NCBI GenBank assembly: GCA_002699585.1
Contig: PABP01000034.1
Location: 96,562 to 160,561 of the forward strand
Direction of reading: 5' to 3'
Source of the DNA: Anaerolineaceae bacterium
Lineage (GTDB): Bacteria; Chloroflexota; Anaerolineae; Aggregatilineales; Phototrophicaceae
DNA length: 64,000 nt
The position numbers and the translations under genes were made by a program. A model generated the notes under the pieces. It was not told the DNA's origin, ran no database searches, and worked only from the letters and a program-made list of their open reading frames with translations. Shown here one piece after another: positions 45,284 through 53,883 of this stretch (the stretch's first letter is position 1; each line of letters begins with the position of its first letter).

Positions 45284-45865
45284 ATGTTTAATCGTATCAA
45301 CAAACTGACCCGCAACGAATCTGGTCAGACCGCCCTCGAAGCAGCCATCATCCTGATCGCATTCATCGTCGTCGCTACTGTCTTCGCATTTTCGATGCTT
45401 TCCGCTGGTACCGAATCCACAGAACGTGGTAATGAAGCCATCTACGCCGGTCTCGAAGGCGTACAGTCCTCACTAGCCATTCGCGGCGACGTCATCGCTA
45501 AAGAAGACGGCACGACAGCCGGCCAGGTTGGCGAAGTTATCTTCACACTGGCGATTGTTTCCGGTGGCGATCCTATCGATATGACCGACACCAGTGGTGA
45601 GAATGTCATGATCATCGGCTACCGCGACGGTGAACAGTTCTTGAATGAAGTTGACTGGGAATCCAACTGGATTGGCACCAATGATGGTGACACCATGCTG
45701 GAAGATGGCGAATTGGTCGAAATCACTGTTAGCCTCGCTAGCTTGACGACCCCGTTGAAGGGCAACACCGAATTCACTTTGGAAGCTAAGCCACCCACGG
45801 GTGCCGTCCTGAACATCACCCGCTCAACAGCCGCCTCCATCGAAGCTGTGATGGACCTGCGCTAG
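45284..45865 (+). CDS. arlB: Archaellin (archaeal-type filament subunit)
   Basis: A 193-residue filament protein. The class III signal is short: MFNRINKLTRNESG with cleavage after G14, followed by QTALEAAIILIAFIVVATVFAF with Glu at +5, the pattern of archaeal archaellins rather than of bacterial type IVa or Flp pilins. The segment TESTERGNEAIYAGLEGVQSSLAIRGDVIA is the archaellin region after the helix. The C-terminal 110 residues are beta-rich and exposed (VGEVIFTLAIVSGG, ELVEITVSLASL, AKPPTGAVLNITRSTA). Only one archaellin gene is present. It should be processed by the A24 peptidase at 52632 and assembled by ArlH, ArlI and ArlJ encoded downstream. Confidence 0.92.
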   Translation: MFNRINKLTRNESGQTALEAAIILIAFIVVATVFAFSMLSAGTESTERGNEAIYAGLEGVQSSLAIRGDVIAKEDGTTAGQVGEVIFTLAIVSGGDPIDMTDTSGENVMIIGYRDGEQFLNEVDWESNWIGTNDGDTMLEDGELVEITVSLASLTTPLKGNTEFTLEAKPPTGAVLNITRSTAASIEAVMDLR

Positions 45866-45896
45866 ACACGATAGTCTCGATACACATGATTCTCTA

Positions 45897-45938
45897 TAAG
45901 GAAGTGGGTCGAAAGCAAGACAGTCGGCCCACTCCTTA
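45897..45938 (+). terminator. Stem-loop after the archaellin gene (attenuator candidate)
   Basis: TAAGG-A-AGTGGGTCG pairs with CGGCCCACTCCTTA, a 14-bp stem with one bulged A, 13-nt loop. There is no T-run after it, so it is more likely an mRNA-stabilising or attenuating hairpin that lets the filament subunit be made in excess over the machinery genes. Confidence 0.7.
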
Positions 45939-46173
45939 CGAATAAATTAGAACGAACATCGTAGCTCACAAAAATAATTTCCTTAAAAACACGCCAAACA
46001 AATTTTATTACAAGCCTTTTAAAAAGTGACAATTGGCAGGCACGGTTCATAAATGTCACGATCCAATGCAAATTCGCGCATGATCTTCCATAACGAACAC
46101 GCCTGACCACTGTAACCAATCAAACGCATACGCAGTCACAGGGAAACACGCGTAAGGTCGAATGGAGTAGCGA

Positions 46174-46845
46174 ATGAATCTCGAACGTCGGGTAAAAGAC
46201 CTCGAACAAGAGGTTGCTATCCTCAAAGGACAAATACAAGAAACACTTCTTGAGATTCATGACAAGCTGCTGACTAATCAGTATGCCGACCTGCGGTCTG
46301 CGGACAACCGTCCGGCACAGCTCCCCATGATCCAACCCCCGGCAGCCCAGACACAAAAGTTTGACCAGGGTGCCCGCAAACACGAGAATGCCCCCAACTC
46401 CAAAGTTGTCACACTCAAGGACTTTGTCGAGAACGCAACCCTGCCCGATGCCGACGATGATGACGACCTGGATAGCGATTTTGACTCCCCAGAAGATTGG
46501 GACCAGATCGAAAAGAGCGAGGAATGGGCACTGCGTGTTGCTAAGCGCGTCGGCTTCCAGGGCACACGCGAGTTGATCCAGAACATGATGGCCGATGGTC
46601 AGATCACGGAAGCCAACGGTCACGCTTTGCTCAAGTACCTCAAGTTATATGCGCGCCGCGTGGCGGACCAACGTCGAGCCAAGCACGATGGTCATGAGCT
46701 AGAACAAGACGGACATCGTACGCAAAAAAAAAGCACAGCGCAGGATGATGGCGACGAAGAAGACGAAAACGTCAGCCGCAATTTGATCTTGCGCCTGATT
46801 GCGGGTGTCGGCAATGCTGGCATGCGCTCCAAAAAGCGAGCATAA
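46174..46845 (+). CDS. ArlD/E-like archaellum protein with coiled-coil N-terminus
   Basis: A 223-residue protein. Residues 1-35 form a coiled coil (NLERRVKDLEQEVAILKGQIQETLLEIHDKL). A low-complexity acidic stretch (DADDDDDLDSDFDSPEDWD) follows. Residues 117-165 match the ArlD/E core: EEWALRVAKRVGFQGTRELIQNMMADGQITEANGHALLKYLKLYARRV (archaeal form roughly W..L.E.VG..G....L..Y...GWI....L..L). The basic tail is unlike the family. In archaea, ArlC/D/E form the cytosolic ring that takes the chemotaxis input; here one gene stands in that place. 308 nt after arlB, 3 nt before the next gene. Confidence 0.75.
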   Translation: MNLERRVKDLEQEVAILKGQIQETLLEIHDKLLTNQYADLRSADNRPAQLPMIQPPAAQTQKFDQGARKHENAPNSKVVTLKDFVENATLPDADDDDDLDSDFDSPEDWDQIEKSEEWALRVAKRVGFQGTRELIQNMMADGQITEANGHALLKYLKLYARRVADQRRAKHDGHELEQDGHRTQKKSTAQDDGDEEDENVSRNLILRLIAGVGNAGMRSKKRA

Positions 46846-46848
46846 CGC

Positions 46849-47361
46849 ATGGATAAAATCATTTCTACAGCTCTCCTCACTGTTGTTAGCATGATCCTGG
46901 TCGTGGTCATGTTCAACGCAGCGTATCCTGCTGTGCAGGAGGGTAGCCAGTCCATCTCATCCATATCCCAACGTGCAGAAACAGAAATGCGCTCGGACAT
47001 CACCTTGATCCACAGCGCGGCAGAACTTGACCAATCCGGTTGGTGGCAAGATACCAACGGCAATGGTCGTTTTGATGTTTTTACCTGGGTGAAGAACACA
47101 GGCATTACCCGCCTCAATAACATTGACGGGATGGACATCTTCTTTGGTCCAGAGAGCAACTTTACCCGCATCCCGCACGAGAGCAACGCGGGCGGTAGCC
47201 TTCCTTATTGGACCTACGCCGTTGAGGATGGCGGCGAGTGGGTGCCGACTTCCACATTACGCATTACCGTGCAATACGGCGCGCCGCTGTCATCAGGGCG
47301 CTATTTCATTCGTGTCGTCACGCCCAATGGCGAGTACGTCGACGAAGTCATCAGTTTTTAA
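46849..47361 (+). CDS. ArlF/G-like archaellum stator pseudopilin (probably ArlG)
   Basis: A 170-residue membrane-anchored protein. An N-terminal hydrophobic helix (STALLTVVSMILVVVMFNAAYP) is followed by an extracytoplasmic beta domain: TEMRSDITLIHSAAELD ... FTWVKNTGITRLNNIDGMDIFFG matches the ArlG pattern (R.D..I......YVKNTG...L....DVFI). In archaea ArlF and ArlG hold the motor against the S-layer. Which of this gene and the next is F or G is unclear. Starts 3 nt after the ArlD/E-like stop. Confidence 0.8.
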   Translation: MDKIISTALLTVVSMILVVVMFNAAYPAVQEGSQSISSISQRAETEMRSDITLIHSAAELDQSGWWQDTNGNGRFDVFTWVKNTGITRLNNIDGMDIFFGPESNFTRIPHESNAGGSLPYWTYAVEDGGEWVPTSTLRITVQYGAPLSSGRYFIRVVTPNGEYVDEVISF

Positions 47362-47409
47362 GTTGCGCTTTTTGGTATAGCGCTTAGGTCATTAGCGAGA
47401 AACGGAACG

Positions 47410-48225
47410 ATGGAAAACGTCTTTAGCGGCATTATCGTCTTCTTCCTGATTATGCTTTCCTTGCTGACGCTGTTCGGCGCCGGGTTAGAGTCTCAGATTG
47501 AAGTCGTGGAAGCATGGCAGGCCATGCAGGATCGGGCGATGCAGCGTATCGACGCCGACATGGATGCCGCTGACCTCACTTTCACCGAGACGGGCGCGCG
47601 TCTGGTCCTGGCTTACAACGGCCAGTCCCCGCTGCATCGCTTTGACAATTGGGACGTCATCGTCAACTACTACGACAATGACAGCACCCCGGAATATCAC
47701 ATTGCGTATCTACCATATGGCTCTGGTGGCTGGCAGGTAGGCAATATCTACCTCGATTATGGGCTTGCCGAGGACGAAGTTTTTGAGCCGGACATGCTGA
47801 ATGCTGGCGAGACAATCGCGCTTGATTTGACGCTTACGGAATCGGTCGGTTATGGGCAGTCCATCCAGGTGACCGTCATGAATGAACATGGCGGCATGGC
47901 CCAGACGATGGCGCGGCGTAACGTGCCACCCAGTCAGACAACGCTGACCGATGTGTATGTCAACAGTGGTGAGGCCGTCACGATTGATAGCAGTATGCTG
48001 CTATTCGATGATCCTGACCACAGCCCGACAAAAGTCATCTATACCATCACCAGCGGCCCGACTGAGGGCACACTCAGTTACCCGACGCAGTTCACTCAGG
48101 CGGCCATCAACAACAATGGTCTAGTCTATACGCACGGCGGCGGCGCGGCTGATAGCTTTACATTCACCGTCAGCGACGGGGTCGACACGGTCGGACCCTT
48201 CACGCTGAATATTATCGTCAACTAA
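47410..48225 (+). CDS. ArlF/G-like protein with C-terminal cadherin-like domain
   Basis: A 271-residue protein. The N-terminal helix VFSGIIVFFLIMLSLLTLFGAGL is followed by a heptad region QIEVVEAWQAMQDRAMQRIDADM and a beta fold with LVLAYNGQSPLHRFDNWDVIVNYYD (ArlF/G pattern). Residues about 178-271 form an added CSPG/cadherin-like domain (TLTDVYVNSGEAVTIDSSMLLFDDPDHSP ... YTITSGPTEGTL ... DSFTFTVSDG). Archaeal ArlF and ArlG end after the first domain, at about 150 residues. The extra domain probably anchors to the bacterial envelope. Confidence 0.8.
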   Translation: MENVFSGIIVFFLIMLSLLTLFGAGLESQIEVVEAWQAMQDRAMQRIDADMDAADLTFTETGARLVLAYNGQSPLHRFDNWDVIVNYYDNDSTPEYHIAYLPYGSGGWQVGNIYLDYGLAEDEVFEPDMLNAGETIALDLTLTESVGYGQSIQVTVMNEHGGMAQTMARRNVPPSQTTLTDVYVNSGEAVTIDSSMLLFDDPDHSPTKVIYTITSGPTEGTLSYPTQFTQAAINNNGLVYTHGGGAADSFTFTVSDGVDTVGPFTLNIIVN

Positions 48226-48249
48226 AAGGCTCACGGAGCGCAAACGATC

Positions 48250-48981
48250 ATGGCAGAGGCTGGCGTCAAGACAGACGAGCAAGAAAAACAAGAAGAGACT
48301 GTCAATAAAAACGTCATCTCCAGTGGCAACACGGAGCTAGATAGCCGCATTGGTGGCGGTTTGCCCCTGGGTTCCCTGGCTCTGATCGAAGGCGCATCGG
48401 GTACTGGCAAATCGGTGCTGTCCCAGCAGATCGCCTATGGTGCTTTGCAGCAGGGTCTGCGTGTGGTCATGTTTACCAGCGAGAATACCGTGCGCAGCAT
48501 GGTCAAGCAGATGGATACCATCGACATGAGTGTGCTGGATTTCCTCTTGATTCGCCGTTTGCGTGTTTACCCGGTGGAGTTCTCGCAGGGTGGTCAGGAT
48601 TCCTCAAAGTACTTGCTCAACGCGCTCAATGCCGAGGAAAACGCTGATCTCTTCATTCTTGATTCACTCTCTGTCGTGGCTGGCAGCATCACGTCTAGCG
48701 CGATCCTGCAATTCTTTGAAGAAGCCAAGCAGCTTTGTGACCAGGGCAAGACCATCATGGTGACATTGCATCCGCAGGCCCCAGCCCTTATGGAACAACT
48801 GCGCTCATTGTGTGATGCCAACCTGGTCCTTGAAACGGAGCGCGACGGTCAGAAGCTGGTCAAAATGTTGACAGTAGCCAAGATACGTGGCGCATCCTCC
48901 GTGACGGGCGCCATCGTTGGTTTTGATGTCGAACCGGGTTGGGGCATGCGCGTGATCCCCATCAGCAAAGCACGAGGATAA
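48250..48981 (+). CDS. arlH: ArlH, KaiC-like archaellum ATPase regulator
   Basis: A 243-residue RecA-fold protein. Walker A is GASGTGKS (48-55), and ADLFILDSLSVVAGS holds Walker B. The N-terminal VISSGNTELDSRIGGGLPLGSLALIEG is typical of ArlH and KaiC. ArlH is not found in bacterial type IV pilus or Tad systems, so it is the diagnostic gene for an archaellum. It binds ArlI and gates its activity according to nucleotide state. 24 nt after the preceding gene and 5 nt before arlI. Confidence 0.92.
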   Translation: MAEAGVKTDEQEKQEETVNKNVISSGNTELDSRIGGGLPLGSLALIEGASGTGKSVLSQQIAYGALQQGLRVVMFTSENTVRSMVKQMDTIDMSVLDFLLIRRLRVYPVEFSQGGQDSSKYLLNALNAEENADLFILDSLSVVAGSITSSAILQFFEEAKQLCDQGKTIMVTLHPQAPALMEQLRSLCDANLVLETERDGQKLVKMLTVAKIRGASSVTGAIVGFDVEPGWGMRVIPISKARG

Positions 48982-48986
48982 GAACG

Positions 48987-50675
48987 ATGGCTCACTCCGT
49001 ACTTCCATTTTTAGCAGACGAAACCGCACCTAGTCGCAATGCCGCGCTCGCGCGCAGCATGTCGCCTGAACTGCGTCAGGCCTGTGAAGACTCCGACTTT
49101 TTGAGCGACTATGTGATGTCGCTGCCTTTGTCGGAAATTGGCATGCCTGAATATTATGCAGATCCACCGCGCAGCCTGGGTGGCATGGAAACGCCCAACC
49201 TCATCTACCCGACGCAAGAAGGGTTGTTCACCCATATTTACCCGGACCCCAATGGTGCGCGGCATCATTACATCTGTGTGGAACCCATCGTCGGCATCGA
49301 CATCAACAAGCTGCTGGCGCGTATTGAAGAACGCCTGACGGTCTATGCTGAGCAAATTGGCCGCATTGAAGACAAAGATGAAAAACGCGAGTTGATTCTC
49401 AACCTCATTGATCGCTTTTGCACGACAAGACCCGCATCGCCGGACGAACGTCGCAGCAATCAGATTCGCGTCACCGAGCGTGAGCTGCGCGCGGTCCGCT
49501 ACCAGATTCTGCGCGACAAGATCGGCCTGGGTGTGTTGCAACCACTGCTGCTGGACCCCTTCATTGAAGACATCAGTTGTAGTGGGGTGGGGCATATCTT
49601 CATCGAGCACAAGATCTTCGGCAGCGTGCAATCGTCCATCGTGTTTAAGACGCACGAAGAAGTCGATGATTTTGCCGTGTCCCTGGGTGAGTGGATCAAA
49701 AGCCCGGTGACAGTCCGCAGCCCATTGGTCGATGCCGTGCTGCCGGATGGCTCCCGTATCAACATTGTCTATGGCCGGGAAATTTCTAAGCGTGGTAGCA
49801 ACTTCACCATTCGTCGTTTTGGTGGCAAGCCGCTGAGCATCTTAGAGCTGATCTCCTTCGGTAGCTGCAACTACATGATCGCCTCGTATCTGTCGTTCAT
49901 GCTGGAAGAGCACCTGAACATGTTCGTAGTCGGTGCGACAGCATCCGGTAAAACCACGCTGTTAAATGCGCTCAATACATTCATCAAGCCCGATGCCAAA
50001 ATCGTGACCATCGAAGACACGCCGGAAGTGGTCGTGCCGCACCACAACTGGGTTCAAGAAACCACCCGTCAGGGGTCCGGCGATAACAAAGGTAGCGATG
50101 TCGGCATGTTCGAGCTACTTAAAGCGGCCTTGCGTCAACGCCCCGACCGCATCATCGTCGGTGAGATTCGTAGTGTGGAAGCTGTCGTCGCCTTCCAGGC
50201 CATGCAGACCGGTCACGGCGTCATCTCGACTTTCCATGCCGCTTCCGTAGAGAAGCTGATTCAGCGTCTAACGGGTGATCCGATCAACATCCCCAAGACC
50301 TACATCGACAACCTGAACCTGGCCGTGATTCAGTCGGCGGTACGCCTGACCAACGGCAAGAGCGCGCGTCGCATTCTCAGCGTCAACGAAATCATCGGCT
50401 ATGACCCGACCAGCAACAGCTTCTCCTTCTTAGAAGCCTTCCGTTGGAACCCGGAAACGGACGTTTTCGAGTTCCCCGGCTATATGAACAGCTACCTGTT
50501 GGAAAATGTGATCGCAGTCAAGCGGGGCATCCCGCCGCGTAAACGCCGTCAGATCTACGATGAGGTCAAGCAGCGCGCGCGCATCTTCGAAAAGCTACAC
50601 AAAGAAAAGGGAGTGACGGACTTCTATGACTTCTTCAAAGTCCTCGCAGAAGCGCGCAAACAAGGTCTCTTTTAA
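48987..50675 (+). CDS. arlI: ArlI archaellum assembly and rotation ATPase
   Basis: A 562-residue secretion ATPase of the GspE/VirB11 superfamily. The Walker A motif is GATASGKTT (316-324), the Asp box TIEDTPEVVVPHHNW, Walker B RPDRIIVGEIRSVEA, and the His box TGHGVISTFHAASVEKLIQRLTG. The N-terminal region (80-200: YICVEPIVG, LLLDPFIEDISCSGVGHIFIEHKI) is archaeal-type. ArlI powers both filament growth and rotation. Start ATG 48987 is chosen behind GAGGATAA; upstream in-frame codons are inside arlH. Ends 50 nt inside the next gene. Confidence 0.93.
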   Translation: MAHSVLPFLADETAPSRNAALARSMSPELRQACEDSDFLSDYVMSLPLSEIGMPEYYADPPRSLGGMETPNLIYPTQEGLFTHIYPDPNGARHHYICVEPIVGIDINKLLARIEERLTVYAEQIGRIEDKDEKRELILNLIDRFCTTRPASPDERRSNQIRVTERELRAVRYQILRDKIGLGVLQPLLLDPFIEDISCSGVGHIFIEHKIFGSVQSSIVFKTHEEVDDFAVSLGEWIKSPVTVRSPLVDAVLPDGSRINIVYGREISKRGSNFTIRRFGGKPLSILELISFGSCNYMIASYLSFMLEEHLNMFVVGATASGKTTLLNALNTFIKPDAKIVTIEDTPEVVVPHHNWVQETTRQGSGDNKGSDVGMFELLKAALRQRPDRIIVGEIRSVEAVVAFQAMQTGHGVISTFHAASVEKLIQRLTGDPINIPKTYIDNLNLAVIQSAVRLTNGKSARRILSVNEIIGYDPTSNSFSFLEAFRWNPETDVFEFPGYMNSYLLENVIAVKRGIPPRKRRQIYDEVKQRARIFEKLHKEKGVTDFYDFFKVLAEARKQGLF

Positions 50676-52119
50676 GATCGTTTCGGAGTTCGACCTCTTT
50701 TATCACCTGACCTATATGTCAGCGATGTCGTCCGCCGGAATCTCGCGCAGTAAAACATTTGAACTGGCTGCAGAAGCGCGTACGGAAGCGGCTGTGTATT
50801 TCGTCGCCATCAACCAGTTGGTGAACGAACTGCGCTTTGACTACCCGGAAGCCTGCCGCCGCGTGGGTACGGCGGCTAAATCCAAGAATATGCGTAGTTT
50901 CTTGCTGCGCATGTCCGATGCGCTGCGCTCCGGTGAGCCACTTTCGGAGTTCTTGACGCGCGAAGCTAGCGTGATGAGCACCGCCTATGAGAACAACTAC
51001 GAGCGTAAGATCGAAACGCTCAAGCAATGGTCGAATGCTTTCTCGTCAGTTGTGATTTCGGTCGCGCTGATCATTATCATTCAGATTATTTCAGCGATGA
51101 TCTACAGCATGGACCTGGGTGCGATGACCGGCATGGTCATTGCTGGCATCATGCTGAGTAGTTTCGCCGCATGGATCATCTGGCGGTCGGCCCCAGCGGA
51201 GTCGATGGTTATCAAGCTCGGCAAGGGTAGGGGGTCCAAGAAGCAGCAGCGGACGGAGCGCTTGTTCCGGCTGGTGATGCCCTTATGCGCGATGGTCATT
51301 GCTGTGCTCTCGGTGATGGGTGTCGAGGTTGGCGTCCAATTGCTGATTATCTCCTTCATGCTGGTCCCGGTAGGGCTGGCGGGCTTCCGTGCGGATAACC
51401 TGCGCGTCGCCCAGGACGATGACTTCAGCCAATTCCTGCGCTCAACGGGTAGCATGGCCGCATCCAGTGGCACGACCGTCAATGAAGCCCTGCTGCGGCT
51501 CGACCTGAGTTCCTTCCCATCATTAGAAGACGACATTGAACGCCTCAACAAGCGCCTCAAAGCGCGCATCGACCCCATGCTGTGCTGGCGTCAGTTCGGC
51601 CTGGATACGGGCAGCAAGCTCATCTCCGAAGTGGTGGAAATCTTCTATGGCGGGGTCTTGATCGGTGGCGCGCCGGAAGTCGTCGGCTATACCTGCTCGC
51701 TGTTCGTTGCCAAAGTGACCCAACTGCGCGCCAAGCGTCGCCTGGTGACGGGCACATTTTCCGCGCTGACGACCATCATGCAGGCCATTGTTGCTGGTTT
51801 GATGGTCTTCGTCATGGCGATTGTCAATAACTTCGCCATCATGGTCAAAGACATTATGCCGTCGGGCGATGCTGCTGCGGAAGCCCAGCAGTCGGTCAAT
51901 ATGGGCATGGCTCAGTTCACGGATGCACAACTGGCGCAACTCGCCGCCATGACGTCACTCATGGTGGTGGTGATGGCATTCGTTGGCGCGGCAGCAATCA
52001 TCCTCAGCGACGGTGGCTATAAGCTCAAGGCCACATTCTACGTCGCACTGATGATGTTTATTTCTAGCATTTGTATGCTGGTGGTGCCGCCAATGGTGGC
52101 TGGCATGCTGACGAATTGA
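50626..52119 (+). CDS. arlJ: ArlJ archaellum platform membrane protein
   Basis: A 497-residue polytopic protein with two T2SSF-type modules. The first is at about 25-140 (DLFYHLTYMSAMSSAGISRSKTFELAAEA) and the second at about 265-385 (DFSQFLRSTGSMAASSGTTVNEALLRLD), separated and followed by transmembrane segments (VISVALIIIIQIISAMIY, LLIISFMLVPVGLAGF, the last GGYKLKATFYVALMMFISSICMLVV). The length and two-module layout fit ArlJ. It overlaps the end of arlI by 50 nt, which is long but the frame needs it for the first residues; GGGAG lies 11 nt upstream. Confidence 0.92.
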   Translation: MTSSKSSQKRANKVSFKIVSEFDLFYHLTYMSAMSSAGISRSKTFELAAEARTEAAVYFVAINQLVNELRFDYPEACRRVGTAAKSKNMRSFLLRMSDALRSGEPLSEFLTREASVMSTAYENNYERKIETLKQWSNAFSSVVISVALIIIIQIISAMIYSMDLGAMTGMVIAGIMLSSFAAWIIWRSAPAESMVIKLGKGRGSKKQQRTERLFRLVMPLCAMVIAVLSVMGVEVGVQLLIISFMLVPVGLAGFRADNLRVAQDDDFSQFLRSTGSMAASSGTTVNEALLRLDLSSFPSLEDDIERLNKRLKARIDPMLCWRQFGLDTGSKLISEVVEIFYGGVLIGGAPEVVGYTCSLFVAKVTQLRAKRRLVTGTFSALTTIMQAIVAGLMVFVMAIVNNFAIMVKDIMPSGDAAAEAQQSVNMGMAQFTDAQLAQLAAMTSLMVVVMAFVGAAAIILSDGGYKLKATFYVALMMFISSICMLVVPPMVAGMLTN

Positions 52120-52133
52120 GCTGAGGAGTCATC

Positions 52134-52628
52134 ATGAGCGTTATTGAACTCATTTTTGAAAATAAAGTCGTACTCATCAGCCTGCTTGCTGTCATCGTGC
52201 CCCAGCTTGTGGCGCTCTTGCTGGTCCTGGGCATGGGCATCACGCGCCTGTTCAAATATCTGGCGGAGCAAAAGCAGCAGCAGCGTGAACATGTGCGAGA
52301 GATGGACCTGCTGGGCGAACAGCGCAGCGAAGTCGATATGTCCGGCCTGGATGAGGTCGAGCTTGATGACGAGGACGCCATAGGCGAGCCAGAAGAAGAG
52401 GAAGAACTAGAGGACGACCCGCGCGCCGCTGATGACAATGAGCCGGAGGGCTTTGACCTCAATTCCGAGAGTGATATGCAATCCTTGCTAGCTGATGTCT
52501 TCGTCGATGACACGATGGACCAGAAAGCCGAAATGCTGCTGGGTGAAATCGAACCAATGGGCGTGGATATGCTGCTCGAATTTGCCGAGGCCATCAACCA
52601 GCGCTTACCAGAAGCGGTAGGAGAGTAG
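52134..52628 (+). CDS. Acidic single-span membrane protein in the archaellum cluster
   Basis: A 164-residue protein. One transmembrane segment (about 13-37: VLISLLAVIVPQLVALLLVLGMGI) is followed by a basic stretch (KYLAEQKQQQREHVRE) and a very acidic, disordered part (DEVELDDEDAIGEPEEEEELEDDP), ending in a helix ADVFVDDTMDQKAEMLLGEIEPMGVDMLLEFAEAINQRL. I recognise no family and know of no equivalent in archaeal arl operons. It lies between arlJ and the prepilin peptidase, with 14 and 3 nt spacing, so it is likely co-expressed. Candidate bacterial-specific archaellum component. Confidence 0.75.
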   Translation: MSVIELIFENKVVLISLLAVIVPQLVALLLVLGMGITRLFKYLAEQKQQQREHVREMDLLGEQRSEVDMSGLDEVELDDEDAIGEPEEEEELEDDPRAADDNEPEGFDLNSESDMQSLLADVFVDDTMDQKAEMLLGEIEPMGVDMLLEFAEAINQRLPEAVGE

Positions 52629-52631
52629 GGC

Positions 52632-53267
52632 ATGTCGATTGAATTTGTTTTGTATGCCATCATTGCGGCTGTTGCGGCCTACTTCTCATCGGAAATTGGC
52701 GATTTTCTGGTAGGGCTTGCTGGCCATGAACGCCAGTCAGCGCCGATGGCAACGAAACAACGCTTGCTGTTCTCAGGCATGACGTTGGCCATCGGGCTGG
52801 CGATTGCCGCGACCATCACCGCCCGTGAACAAGCGCTGCTGTGGTTTGCACTGCTCGTCTACTTCATGCTAATCGCCGTGATTGACCTGCGCTATCGTCT
52901 GGTCCTCAATTTGATGACCTATCCCGGCTTGTTAGTGGCTGTCGCCCTCAATCTGGCCCTGTTCGATGGCCAGTGGCGCTCGATCATCATTGGCGGCATT
53001 TTCGCCTTTGGCATCTTCTTTGGCGCCGCCTGGTTTAGCGGTGGCGTCGGTGGTGGCGATATCAAACTGGCCTCGGTGATTGGCCTCTTGTTTGGTTTCC
53101 CGCTGGTGACGCCCGCGCTGCTGATCGGTGGGGGCGCTGGGGCCATTTATGCCGTAGCTTTAATGCGCCAGCCCGCAGAAGTACAAAAGGGAAAAGCCTT
53201 TGCCTATGCGCCTTTCCTGTGTTTCGGGGTACTCGTAACGTTTTTGTACGTGATAATAGGGGGGTAA
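52632..53267 (+). CDS. A24 prepilin/prearchaellin peptidase (ArlK/PibD type)
   Basis: A 211-residue polytopic aspartic peptidase. The two catalytic Asp lie in AVIDLRYRLV (cytosolic face) and GGGDIKLAS (GxGD motif). There is no N-terminal methyltransferase domain and no zinc cysteines, as in archaeal FlaK/PibD-like enzymes. It should cut the class III signal of the archaellin and the pseudopilin-like ArlF/G proteins. Encoded 3 nt after the acidic protein. Confidence 0.9.
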   Translation: MSIEFVLYAIIAAVAAYFSSEIGDFLVGLAGHERQSAPMATKQRLLFSGMTLAIGLAIAATITAREQALLWFALLVYFMLIAVIDLRYRLVLNLMTYPGLLVAVALNLALFDGQWRSIIIGGIFAFGIFFGAAWFSGGVGGGDIKLASVIGLLFGFPLVTPALLIGGGAGAIYAVALMRQPAEVQKGKAFAYAPFLCFGVLVTFLYVIIGG

Positions 53268-53271
53268 ACAG

Positions 53272-53883
53272 ATGGCGGCTGTTGCCCAGGATATGATGAC
53301 ACAACCACAGGTCGAAGAAACCAAAGAAACGACTGAAAAACCGACTCGCAAGCGTGGCTTGCCGATTGCGCGGATTATTCAGTTTCTCATTATCAGCAGT
53401 CTGGCGATGTCCTTCATCCCACTCAGCCTGATTATTCAAATTTTCGGTGAGGAAGAAGCGGTGCTCCAGGAAACGCTGACTGTGCTGGAAAGCCAGTTAA
53501 CGGCTGAGCCGGACGTTGACCCGGAAGAAGAGGCCCTGCGGACGACCAACCTGCAATTGATGTCGCAGATTAGTTCCTTGCAGCAGTTGACGGATTCCCT
53601 GGGTAGCCACAATCGGCTCTGGCCAGACATCATGCGCCTGCTGCTGGACTACGACGCCAATTATCTGGAAATTACCAGCCTGGTACAGGAAAACAACATG
53701 CTGCGGCTGGAAGGCAATGCCAACGCACAAGAAACCATTCTCAATTATGTCTCGCGGGTGCAAGATGCGCCCTTTGTCGTCGATGTCCAGATCGGCAACA
53801 TCGCGCTCGACCAGGAAGCCGAGACAGAGCGCAATCTGACTTTTGCGGTTAGCGTCCGCCTGGAGGATATGGGCGATGATTAA
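53272..53883 (+). CDS. PilN-like membrane protein in the archaellum cluster
   Basis: A 203-residue bitopic protein. The N-terminus is cytoplasmic and charged (PQVEETKETTEKPTRKRG), with a transmembrane segment at about 36-60 (IIQFLIISSLAMSFIPLSLIIQIFG). A coiled-coil follows (LQETLTVLESQL, then NLQLMSQISSLQQLTDSLGS). A C-terminal ferredoxin-like fold (NYLEITSLVQENNMLRLEGNANAQETILNYVSRVQ ... FVVDVQIGNIA) is typical of PilN. Type IV pili use PilN with PilO as alignment proteins; archaella do not. 4 nt after the peptidase gene. Confidence 0.75.
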   Translation: MAAVAQDMMTQPQVEETKETTEKPTRKRGLPIARIIQFLIISSLAMSFIPLSLIIQIFGEEEAVLQETLTVLESQLTAEPDVDPEEEALRTTNLQLMSQISSLQQLTDSLGSHNRLWPDIMRLLLDYDANYLEITSLVQENNMLRLEGNANAQETILNYVSRVQDAPFVVDVQIGNIALDQEAETERNLTFAVSVRLEDMGDD

